Source: Selaginella moellendorffii
Taxonomy: Eukaryota > Streptophyta > Lycopodiopsida > Selaginellales > Selaginellaceae
NCBI RefSeq assembly: GCF_000143415.4
Contig: NW_003314310.1
Span: 808,611 to 872,610 of the forward strand
Direction of reading: 5' to 3'
Length of the DNA stretch: 64,000 nucleotides
Position numbers and translations under genes: made by a program. Shown here piece by piece: positions 9,940-21,801 of the stretch. The notes beneath the pieces are model-generated. The model ran no database searches and was not told the DNA's origin. It saw only the letters and a list, made by a program, of their open reading frames with translations. The stretch's first letter is position 1, and each line of letters starts with the position of its first letter.

Positions 9940-11052
9940 ATGGAAATTAGAAAGGAGAAGAAGCTTGAGAGGGTATTACAAGCTAGAGTTTCCATAGCAG
10001 GTAACAAGGTGAATCTTGGGCCCCTGCTAGACAAGGTGAAAAAATCAAGTGGCCACTCTAAAATTAGTAAGTCTATAAACTGGAAGGATGTGGCAGCTTA
10101 CCACCATGGGCCTGATGTCAAATCAGCCCACCTCAAGCACCTCAAGGCTTTTGAGAGTGGCCAGGTCTTTGGTGCTACATTTGATGCCACCAAAGGGAAT
10201 GTTGATCCAAATGCAAAGGCACTAATCCACTCTCATGTCAAAGAGGCCCTGGCCCATTTAAGGAAGTTGGCTTTGGATCCAGGAAATGCAGGCCACAGTG
10301 AAGGGGACAACGGGAAATTCCAAGAAACAATCAAGGGATTCTTGGGTCGCCTCCAGAGCAACCACCTCAAGGTACAATTAATTGATTAATTACATGGTTT
10401 ACATAACTTTTAAGTACAGAGCAATAGACCACGACGACCTTCCAAGTATGCGCTTCGCTCTCACACACCCCACACACCTCGACCCAAACTTCAGCCTCAA
10501 ACTCCCTTGGAGCGCAAGAGCGTTCCAGTCGGAGAGAGATTTCAAGCTGTAGTTCCCTCTACCGTGGCTGTCAATGCCGACAACGATGACGAGAACTCAA
10601 AGCTCTTTCTAGGAGAAGTGGTCTGGTCCAAAACAGAGGCGAGAAGCCATAGCGCTAGTATGTGCTTCTGCACGGACGATGGCTCGGAAGACTGTGTGAA
10701 ACTACACGTCAACGAGCAATGCGGGAAGCTCAAGCAGGAGCTGGGAGAGGACGTCTTCCGGGAGTGGGGGTTCCACACAATGGGAGAGAGCTTGATCAAG
10801 TTGGCCAAGTGGAGCATGCGAGAGCAAGCCGAGTTTTCGGCAATTGTGAGACGGTGCCAGGGGGACAACGAGAAGAAGCTTTGGCCGGACCTCCAAGCTT
10901 CCTTCGCAGGAAGGAGGAACCGGGAGGAACTGGGAAGCTACTACTTCAACGTCTACGTGCTGAGGAAGAGAGCTCACCAAAACAGAACCTACGCACCCGA
11001 CAGTGAGAAGTTTGATACTGATAAGGAGGACGACGACTTACTGGTGACCTGA
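9940..11052 (+). pseudogene. Decayed duplicate of the ARID-ELM2 gene at 52519
   Basis: Collinear with the intact gene at 52519-53765: exon 1 (9940-10369), an equivalent intron ending in TTTTAAGTACAG, then exon 2 to a TGA at 11050-11052. Exon 1 has lost several blocks in frame, including part of the ARID core. At the start of exon 2 a net loss of 7 bases against the intact copy shifts the frame, so splicing at the conserved sites reaches an early stop. The ELM2/SANT half (from about 10507) is still open. It also lacks the 12-residue internal duplication found in the intact copy. Intron retention shows DNA-level duplication. A rescued, alternatively spliced product cannot be excluded. Confidence 0.8.
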
Positions 11053-11166
11053 GAGTCTTATGAGAGCTTCTTCTTTACTTGAGGCATGTTTTTGGATCCG
11101 CGCTCCTTGAAGCGATTCTCAGACTTATCTAAAAGGTAATAAACTATCTTATGTACACAAGAAAAA

Positions 11167-12064
11167 CAAAAATACCTCGATCACCTATAACACAAGTCGT
11201 TCCATGGTCAGTTCGCGCAGCTGCATAGACGTGACAAGTTCTTTAATCTCGTAGCTCAGTGTCTGTAAGGAGAAAAGCGTACAATGAGAGGAGGAGCACG
11301 GAAGTAAAGCATTAGATGGATCACTTACGCATTTTGAAGAAACCATTGATTGTTAACGTAGCAAGAGCAGAGAGGTTATCTCACTGATTCTGTTTTGCAC
11401 AACACTCGCTGCCCGTGATTCCACAGGATTGTAAAGCGTGATAAGCCCTGCAAGCAAACAGAAGAAGAAACACGAAAGAGTGAGCACCAAAGAAAACGAA
11501 ACACAATCTTCAAGTACAAGAGAGCCGAAGTGTAAGATCTAGATGATGGATCGCGACTTCCAGACGAATAGCTTTCTGGCGTGCATGAAGACATCGTCGA
11601 GAACTTCGAAGTGCTGCGTCGCCAGATTTTTCAGCCGTTTAGCAAGAACAAAGCCGACAGAGCACGCAAAACATAAACTAAAGAAGAACTACTCTTTCTC
11701 AGCCTGGGAAAACACACACAAAAAAATTATGAAACTTGTGATCGCAACAAGCAAGTACCTCAAATCGCTGCCCTCGTGAGCTATAAACTCCGAGAGATTT
11801 CTTCCACCTTTGGGAGGCTTGGCCCTGAAACAAGGTGGCACTGACAATGGAGTATTATGTGTGACTCAAGCTCTTTCAGCGGCTGCCTTGGCCGCCGAGA
11901 CTTTGCCACAACCACATTAATCTTAAGACACTCTTCTACGACAGGAGAACCCTAGATCGCAGCGCCCGGCTCTTGTCCTTCTGTGGCTCGACGCTCGCGC
12001 GTTGATCTGACTCCCTCGAAGCCGCCCGGAAGCCGATTTTGATTGCGAAAAGCCCCATTCAGCG
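11167..12064 (-). pseudogene. Decayed, truncated copy of the serine acetyltransferase gene
   Basis: Runs collinear with 7557-8830 of the intact gene, from within exon 6 through exons 5, 4, 3 and 2 into exon 1, with introns included. Many small deletions are visible: most of exon 5, part of exon 2 and long stretches of exon 1 are lost, and no long reading frame survives. Both ends are truncated. It begins right after the 3' flank of the ARID pseudogene, so the two decayed copies abut. Confidence 0.85.
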
Positions 12065-14094
12065 GATTCTATATGTTAGAGAGATATTTATTTGTAAATC
12101 TTAAACTATGAAGCATGGGCTCAATTCGTTGTGTTTCTTACTTCTTCTTTTGGCTACAATGGATCAATCAGAAGGTTTTTCTCAATGTGTTAAGATTGTG
12201 CTGATTTTGGTGGCACTGATTGAATTGGCAGAGTCGATCGAGCATTGGAGTTGCTCATATTGGATTGGGTGACGAGGGGCGCGGCCTGCCGAACGTCACC
12301 CCTTTTACGCAGCTTAGGTGGATTCCTAAAGAGTATTGAGATTTGCAAATCTCCAAATATTATATGAATATTCCTAGAATCTCTAACAGGTGACTATGAG
12401 AGCATCCAGATCATCTCCCTCTTCTTCATGACCGCTGGGAGCTCTCAATCACTCATGCATGGAATAGCCCCCTGCAAGCTAGAAAAGAATGGCCAAAAGT
12501 ATTGCATATAGATAGAGGATAAGGATGGATGATAAAAACATAAAGAGAAAATAGAAAAGGCTGTGGGGTCAAATTAGAACATGAACCCAAGAAAATAGAA
12601 AAAAGAAGAGATCACAATAGCTAAAGAAAAGAAGTAAGTTAGAAATGCGTCTCAAACCTAGATCTCTGCCTTGTGGGACTTATAGCACAATGTTACATAT
12701 ATTTTAAGAGCAATTTAGAGTTCAAATGAAAGAAAAGAAGAATAGAAGATGCATTAGTTAAGGATGTGAATCGATGAATGGAAGGTGAAAGGAAAACCAT
12801 TGTTTGATCAATAACTAGAGTCCCCAAAAATAGCACACTACATGCTCACCACAACAATGTCGAAGAGAAAGTGGCAAGTGATCAATACTGAGAGATTATC
12901 TATACAAAGAACTATTGGTCATTAAGAGAGGTGAAATGATGTAAAAATTATTTCATAAGAAGGACTTAGATGCCTCTGCATGTAATGTTATTAGAAGTCT
13001 TAGTTTGTTGCTAAGTTGAAACCATTGCACTAATCTAGTTGTGTTTATAACTCATAAATAATAATGAATCTTTTGGTTGAAACTTTTGTCATGTCTAAAT
13101 ACCATCTAGATAGTAAGTTGAAATGAAAACCGTTGAAAAAAATGTGAAGCCCAGCAGTGGTATCATAGAAAAGAATGGGAGTGCCATTTGTAGGCAATAC
13201 TATAAGAAATGATTAGCAAGTGATAATGGTGACTATAAAAATGAAAAGAAATGTTCAGTGAAAAATGATGAGAGTGATGGAGGGAAAACTAAAAACCCTA
13301 AACATGATTTAGAAAACTTAAAGCTTAGAGGGTAAAGTCTTATGAGGCTAAGAACCATAGTCCAAGAGCATTCCTCATAACTGCACAACCTGAAGAGAAG
13401 TGAAATAAAGTGAGAAAATTGGAAAAAGAAAGAAAAGGAAAACAAAACAAAAGCAAAAAAAAAAAAAAAGTGGAAAAAACACTTGGTGATAATCCTATCT
13501 GGAAGGGCATTGTTACAAGTGTGACAAAGACCTGCATTCACTATAAAGTGGAAAGAATAAAAGAATATGCTGAATGGTTGTTGATGTGAATGATCCAGTC
13601 TTAGAGTTGAGAGTGACTAGAGGAAGATTCTACTCCATGTCAAGACAACAAGAAAATGGTTGCTCCTCAAAATCACTACATTATAACATGTTTGTTTCAA
13701 CTCACATGAAACATATTTAGATATAAAGTGTGTAAAGGAGTCTTTTGAAGTCCACCATAGAGATTTAGTGCTAAAAGATTTGGTAGAAAAGTTGTTATAA
13801 AAGAAAACTTATCTACTACATCAAATGCTTATAAGCCAAATGCATAAGATCCATGGTTTTCAACTTGTTCTAAAGGTTGAAAATCCTTCTCAAGCCTACT
13901 ATGAAGCTTTTTTATTTGCTGTAGAAGTGAAAGCATAGCTAGATTAACCAACATCTTTAACTCATTTATACCAAGTATAGGTAGAATCTTTGTTGTACCT
14001 TGTGATTGGTTGGTCCTGACTAGGTTATGAGAACATGAGTAAAAATGAAAAGAGCATGTAAAAAAGTGATAACATTGTCTCATCCCACTTAAAT
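12065..14094. other. AT-rich DNA without recognisable genes
   Basis: Mostly AT-rich with purine-rich runs (for example 13420-13475). ORFs are short and no known domain was seen. It may contain the missing left end of the oldest LTR element, but I could not find a matching LTR terminus here. Confidence 0.4.
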
Positions 14095-15774
14095 CTTAAC
14101 ACCAACAATGTTAATGACAAAGCATCACTCCAATATCATCAACATTAAAGCAAAGCTAGAAAAAAGCAAAAGTGAATCACCATTCAAAACTCTTTAGCAA
14201 ATAAGCTAGTTAAAGTCAAAGATACTATACTTAGTATTTGAAATTAATCCTTTAACAATACTCAATTATAGATAACACTTCATCAAAGAGTGATTCACCA
14301 TGTCCAAGACTCAATGAAATCTAATACCACGGACTAAATGCAACCAAATAATATCGACAAAAGTAGAATTAATATGCTAACATGGAAAAACCATGCAAAC
14401 TTATAATACGATCCTTTGCAATACCATTTGGTAAAGTAAATCTATCATTATCATCAAATGAAGCAAGTGTTAACAGTTCTCAATGAAGTCTACAAGCAAT
14501 CACTAGTTGCAAAGCAATTAACAATCACTCTTCAACTTGCTTTCACAAAACCCAAAGATTAAACTCACCATTGAGTCCTATACTTATCCAGCATGAATGT
14601 AATACCCCAGGTATGAGATAAAGGTTTATAGACAAGTATGAACTAAATGACCACTTGATTCCAATTCAACCGCAATAAGCTCACCAACACATCTATCCAA
14701 TAGCTCTAAGCATGCCTTGAGGAAGCTAGTTATACTTGATTAACACTTAGTCGAAACTAAAGTGAAGATCATGAGATGGACTCATACTGGTACACAACCT
14801 CTTGATAGACAAGGCTATAATATGGGTACCAACATTTCAACCTCAAACAATTAAATTGGACATCACTATACTCAGCCAAGGTGCAAGATTACCAAGACTA
14901 AGTTAGGAACAATGAGAGTTCACTACTCTTATAAAGTTTAATGAAATGCAAGGTCTAGCCTGCCACCAAACACAACGTTATAAAAAAATAGCACACCCAC
15001 CTTTCTAAAAAAGTGCAATAACCATTTTTTTACACAAACTCCAGACTCTATCCAACAATTGCATTAACCCCAAAAGTTAATATCCCTTTCGGATTGCATC
15101 ATATAAACTACTTACTAAGGTTTAAGTCAACCGAAGTTAACTCCAATCTTCACTAGTTTGTATTGGCTTACGAAAACGAAATGGTTTTTAAGTAAAATGA
15201 TCAATAGATTAGTCATTAGATAAGTCTAAGAAAATTTGTGGAAAATTTCTCCTAAAGAAAGAATAACTCTCAGTCCAAGAATGTAAACTTTCAAGACTCA
15301 ACCAACTTTTTCCTACTAACAACTTCACATAAGTTTACCTCAACATAAATTCTCATGACCCAATAATATATTTAAGCATTGAACATCTTGCCCACATTTC
15401 TAACATTCGACAATGATATTTGCAAAATGCAAAATAAACATCCAAGACTTGATTACAAAGACTATATATTTAAATATCTATATTGCATTAACACTCTTCT
15501 TCAACCACTTTCAAGATCCAATGTGAAGCCAAAACACTAAAAAAAAAATGATATAGAAAATTAAGGTTTAAGGAAAATTCCTCATCATTTGAAATAACAA
15601 TGCCACTTCCACTAACACAAGTGTTAGCAATGCCAATGCCTCAACTTCACACTTTCACCATCCAATGATTTACTCTAAGTGCAACAAATCCACCAACAAA
15701 TTATAGCAAATGAATTTTATAACCCTTTCTAACGCCTAATTGGTAACCTTCAAGGAACCAAAAAACCAACTTAA

Positions 15775-16906
15775 TGTAGCGCACGTGGTTTTGACCCTTT
15801 ATCCGATGGTGATTTACCATAGGATAACACCACGAAGCGGAACCTAAACCCTCTTTGTGCCACATGACAGATGCCACGTGTCACATGCCACGTGTCCATA
15901 GGAACCCGAGGTTCAGGGCCTTGGGCCACTGAACGAAGGAACGGTGCCAAACTCCCAAGCATGGAGCCAAGGAGTGACGGAACCGAACCACGGAGCAACT
16001 CCCGAGCATACAGCCCAAGGAGTGAAGGGACAGCAGCCCAGAGCGACTTGGAACAGTCCTAGAGTAACCAGCATCCCAATGCCAGAACCAACACGCAAAA
16101 CGGAGCTAAACGGAGTTTGGCGCTATTTTAGCATACTGGTGGCCTAACGCGAGGATATGGGTACTCCACCAACTAGCATGGAATGGAACTTGGGCTTAGA
16201 CCTAAGCCGAACGCAGAACAAGGACAAGCACGCAAGCAGGAGCTAGACTATGCCTCAGGTTGGTCGGCCATGCCCGACCTACCCACTATCCCTACTATAC
16301 ATTTGGAACCCCCCACAGCCCCCCCCCCCCCCCCCCCCCTGAGGAACACACGCTTTGGGCTTTCACCCCAAACCTCCCTTAGTATCAGGAGTTAGTCTCT
16401 GGGACAAGCTCGAAACTTACTAAATATGGAATGTCTTTAGATTGCGAATTTGGACACGGGACAAACACCATTATATTCAGGCCGATCTCTACATTCTATA
16501 GATATGCCTAATGAGCAAATCTGAACACTTTCCATAAATAGCATTTGGGACTAACACAAAGGGCATGATAGCGAGGGTGTTTGGCAGACACGGTAAGCTA
16601 TCATGTAGCGATATTGAGGGACTAATCTCAATACGCGAGGGTTCTTGTCACTAGCAAGTGCAAGACAAAATGAGACGGGAACTCCTTACCGGGCTAAGTA
16701 TGCTTAGCTAATAACACGTAGGAATTCCGTCCTTATGCTCGTTCGGTCTAAGTACACTCGAAATGCCCAGTTAACTCCACTAGCACAAGAGGGACTGATA
16801 AAGGGTCCAGCAATACCGACCTCCCGCCATCGTGGCAGTAAGGTAAGAGTGTCCGTAAGGACTGGTCGACAGGTAACTTTCGATACCCGAAGTCACATTC
16901 GCGACA
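15775..16906 (-). repeat. LTR (3' LTR in element orientation) of level-2 element
   Basis: 1132 bp, starting TGTAGCGCAC and ending TTCGCGACA on the plus strand. Contains a 21-base C homopolymer at 16319-16339, followed by CGCTTTGGGCTTTCACCC at 16351-16368. It is closely similar along its length to 29187-30300. Confidence 0.9.
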
Positions 16907-16918
16907 CTCTCCCCCCCT
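16907..16918 (-). other. Polypurine tract of the level-2 element
   Basis: CTCTCCCCCCCT on the plus strand reads AGGGGGGGAGAG on the minus strand, abutting the LTR start TGTCGCG. This is the normal plus-strand primer site for reverse transcription. Confidence 0.8.
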
Positions 16919-19900
16919 AGGGAAGATTGACGTCCTCGTCGATGCATACTCCAGTCTAGAATACCGCCAAGGAAACAACTCCAGAAAAAGTTCACGGTAC
17001 TCACACTATGTGAGAAATGCATCAACTTAAATGAGTTAGGGGGCAACCTCTTTGTCTAACGCGGATGCACTACCAGCTTAGACACCTTCTGGCTGTCGCC
17101 GACAAGGAAATGACCAATAGAGTCAGCCACCCTTGCTGCTCTGGGAGTCACCCAGCTTACAAAAGTGTGATACACCCCTGCTTGCAAGGACATAGAGAGA
17201 GAAGCCAGAGGCCCCAACCCTCATGAGCAAAAAAACCAAACTCGTCGGTAAGGTTTAGATAGACTACTGTAAACAGGCAGTTAGAGTTGTTTACACGGTC
17301 ACGCCCTTTTAACGGAATAAGGAACATCGACAGAGAGGCGGGTTATGTGACCAGTTTACAGTAGCTACCCCATGACTAGAGATTTCACCATGCACACGAA
17401 GTGCTGAAGCCAGTCTGCCTATACTGGCCCAAACTCAAAGATCAATAGATGGACAATATCAAAATCATAGACAATGATATCTTAGAGTCTTAATTATCAG
17501 TGAATATATCTTAGATTAGAACACAAAAGTATTCTAAATAAATTATCATCCGATAAACTAGTATTATAGTAGATAGGAACCACCAAGATCATTGTAACTA
17601 GTAAACATAGGATTCACCATCCAATAAAATTCAATAGCAAGTATGTCATCATGGAAACTCAATGATAAAACTTAACTACCGAAGATAGCAGACAGTAAGC
17701 CAAACAACTTACCAAAGAAAACTCAAAGAACACAAAGTATCATTGACTGGCAAGCAAAATGCTCGTGAATGTATCACCTGAAGGAAATAACATCCTGATC
17801 TATCAAAACTAACTTAAGCAATAATCAACAAAACAGAATGAATGCGGTAAGACCAACAAACACTCGTTAATGCCAACTATCGCACCAGTCAATCTGAACA
17901 GATCCCAGCCAACAACACCAAGGAACTCAAGTCGCCTAAGCAAGTGTTAGCAACATCCTACTGATGTCTCAAACCCAAGAGACCAATCCAGAGCAAACCA
18001 CAAAGAATATGTAGTATTGCGAAAAGCCAAGAGCCATTAAAGAGATAACTAACTATCATGAAAGATCATCAATCATCCCATCAATAAAGAGATGCATAAT
18101 CATCATTGAAGAAAGAATCTACCATCCCAAAGAATAGCAACTCAGTCTTATATCAATAATAATAAAGTAAAACTCTTGACAAGGATAATCAATTATCTTA
18201 GATGACAGTCAATTTTCACCAATAATTGCTAGATGCAAATACTAACATCAACATCGAAGCTAAAGAGCCAAAAATGCCTTTCCCCAACAACTTCTAACAA
18301 ATAGAACAATAAGCATAAAACTCAAAGAACCAAAAGCTCGAAGAAGTCTATAGCCAAGTCTTGTATAACAATGATCATAAGTCTCATAAAAAACTAACTT
18401 CAATGCTAAAGAAGAAATTATGGTGCAACCACACTATCTTCCTCAACACATCCATAAGCTAAACTTCATAATGCCAAAGCTAATGAAGAGCATTTTTGCA
18501 TCAATCCAAAAGCTAAGCATAGCAAAGTTATGCTCAACAAGTGATCACCAAACGATCCTCCATGAATCCATCTATAGCAAGACGTAACTCACTTCATAAC
18601 AAGCACAAGAAGAATCATCAATGATCGATATATTCCAACTCAAATCCAATAAGGATTCAAACATTTCAATATCAATCACTAACTCTTCTGCTTGTAGAGT
18701 TAGCATCGTCCATGACTAAATCACTTTTCAAGGAAAAGCCAAAGCTCAACCTTTACTAAATAATCTCGTAATCTTGTCTAGAACACAACTAACTCAACTT
18801 GCCACTCAGTTCATTTGAACGTCAATACAGTTGCTATCTAGCAATTGTACAAATGCCAATAACACCAAGCTACAACCAAACCATCAACACTATCTTCATC
18901 GAGACTAATGAAACTCAATATCAATCTTATAGAAAGACATCTCATATCACTCGAATCTCAACATCAACAATGTCAACGACAAGGCATCACTTCAATGCTA
19001 TCAACACCATAACAAAGCTAGAAGAAAACAAGAGTGAATCACCACTCAAAACTCTCTAGCAACTAAGCTAACCAAAGTTAAAGATACTATACTTAGTATC
19101 CAAGACCAATCCTTCAACATTACTCAGGTACAGATAACACTTCCTCAAGGAGTGAATCACCACATCCAAGACTCAATGAAATCCAACACCACGGACTAAA
19201 TGCAACCAAATGACATTGATAGAGGTAGAGTTGACATGCCAACATGGAAAACCCATGTAAGTCTAACAACACGATCCTCCATAACACCATCCGGTAAAGT
19301 AAATCCTCATCGAGCGAAATAAGTGTCAAATAGTCCTCGACGAAGTCTACAAGCAATCATTAGTCGCAAAGCAACTAACCATCACTTTTTCAACTTGCTT
19401 TCACGAGACCCAAACACTAAACTCACATTATTTAGTCATACACTTGTCCAATATGAACGTGATACGTTCGGTATGAGATAAAAGTTCATAGACAAGCACA
19501 AACCAAATGACCACTTGAATCCAACTCAACCGCGATAGCTCATCAACACATCTAGTCAATAGCTCTGAGCATGCCTTGAAGAGGCTAGCTATGCATGATC
19601 AACACTTAGTCGAAACTAAAGTGAAGACCATGAGATGGATCATTTTGGTATACAACCTCCTCATAGACAAAGCTATAGTATGGGTACCAACATCTCAACC
19701 TTAAACAACTAAGTTGAACATCACCATCCTTAGCCAAGGTGGAGGGCCACCAAGACCAAATCAAGATCAATGAGAGCTCACTACTCTCATAGAGTCTAAC
19801 AAAATGCAAAGTGCAACCTGCCACCAAGCATAACGCTATAAAAGAAAGGCACAAGGGTCACCTTTCTAGAAAAATGCAGCGGCCACCTTTCTACATTAAC

Positions 19901-21801
19901 TCCAGACTCTATCCAACTCAATTGCCTTAGCCCCAAAAGTTAGCATCCCTTTCGGGCTGCATCATACAAACTATCTACTAAGGTCTAAGCTAACCGAAGC
20001 CAACTCCAACCCCTTCACTAGTTTGTACTGGCTTACGAAAACGGAATGGTTTTCGGACAAAGTGATAATAGATCAGCCATTGGAAAAGTCTAAGAAAATT
20101 TGTGGAAAATTTTCCATCCTAGAGAAAGAATGACTCTCAGTCTAGGAATACAAACTTTCAAAACTCAACTAACTTCCTCCTACTTAACAACTTCACATAC
20201 GCTCACCTTAACACAAATTCTCATAACCCATAGTATGCTTAAGCCTCGAACATCTTTTTGCCCATACTTTCGACATCCAACTCCGACATCCGTAAAATGC
20301 AAATGGAACATCCAAGGCTTGATCACGAAGACCACATTTTCGGATATCCACATTACACTAACACTCTTCTTCAACCACCTTCAAGTTCCAATGTGAAGCT
20401 AAAACACCAACAAGAAAAATGACATGGAAAATCAAGCTCTAAGGAAACTTCCTCATCACTTAAAATAACAATGCCACTTCCACTAACACAAGTGCTAGTA
20501 ATGTCAATGCCTCAATCTCACACCTTCTCTATCCAACAATCTACTCCAAGTGTTAACGGATCAACTTATGAGCTATAGCAAATGAATGCTACGACCCTTT
20601 CCAACACCTTATGGGCAAACCCTCAAGGAAACAAGGAACCAACTTAAGCTTAGCATAATGGACCATTATCGAGAATCCAGTCAAAGCTACTACAATGCTA
20701 GTTCGTGCAAGTAGACTAGCTTCACTATCAACCACTTTGGGGTTGATCATCATTTACCCAAGCAACTTCGTAAACACATTGCTCATTATCACATGGATAT
20801 GATATAAGTATCACAATGACTTGATCATCAATTGAGCAACACCACGAACAATGCCAATGTCATTACTTCAGAGGTTTACATGAATATCAAGTGCCAACTC
20901 AACTTGACAGAATGCAACATCAATGCCACACTCTACCGATAGAGATTTACAACACTCAACACCACTAACTTCTGTTCACAACACAGACAAGCTTATGCCA
21001 CTCGCTATCCGATCAAACTCAAAACTTAACCCAACACCAAGCTACTCAAGGAGCAATAGCTAGGTTCCCCAGAAAAGAATTGAGCATTGTAACCCAAGTC
21101 TTCCAATAGCGAGCCTAGACAAAATGGTTTAGCGCTTCACCACTATCCATCCCACAACTCACCATTGTAAGACCATCATCTCCAAGATGCTTCAAGGTAG
21201 GGACTCTTGATTGCATAATATGACCACAAGCAATGAGTTAACACCTTGTTGCAAATCATCTCTCCAAGAAGAGAAGATGATTTACGTGTTTGATCCTTCG
21301 TCCCTGATAACTCTCTTTTCGGTCTCATCTTTGACTAAACCTCAAGCTTGCTTTCGCACTGCCTTCAGTCCAATCCAAGAAAAGTTCATGAGAGAGCACA
21401 GCAATGTTTACTTGAACCAATAGACTAATCCCTACAGTCTTGGTTGATTCACTTGTAATCATGCCTAGGAAGGATCTATTAGCGCCGTGCTAAACAGCTA
21501 TGGACCAGCCTATGTACCACTTATAACAAACTCAGGGAAGGTTTACTTTCACCCACGGTACATGGAACAACTTATGGAACCACCGATAGGCTAACATTAA
21601 TTCTGCCAACTCAAAGTGTAACCTTGAGTTGCTAATGAGCCTCACTCACAAGCCCAAGCACAAACTCGTGTGAACAAAACACCTAAAATCCATCCTATGA
21701 GCCCAAGAGGAAGCTCATATCATAAGGTACAACAAGGTAATAATATCCATACCCGAGGAAGCCTTTGCACCCAAACGTGTACCCACTCGGATCATCGTTT
21801 T

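Noticed and set aside
17000-21800. Search for gag/pol in the internal region of the 14.5-kb element
   Set aside because: No RT, integrase or protease signature was seen in any frame by eye. An HMM search could still find remnants.
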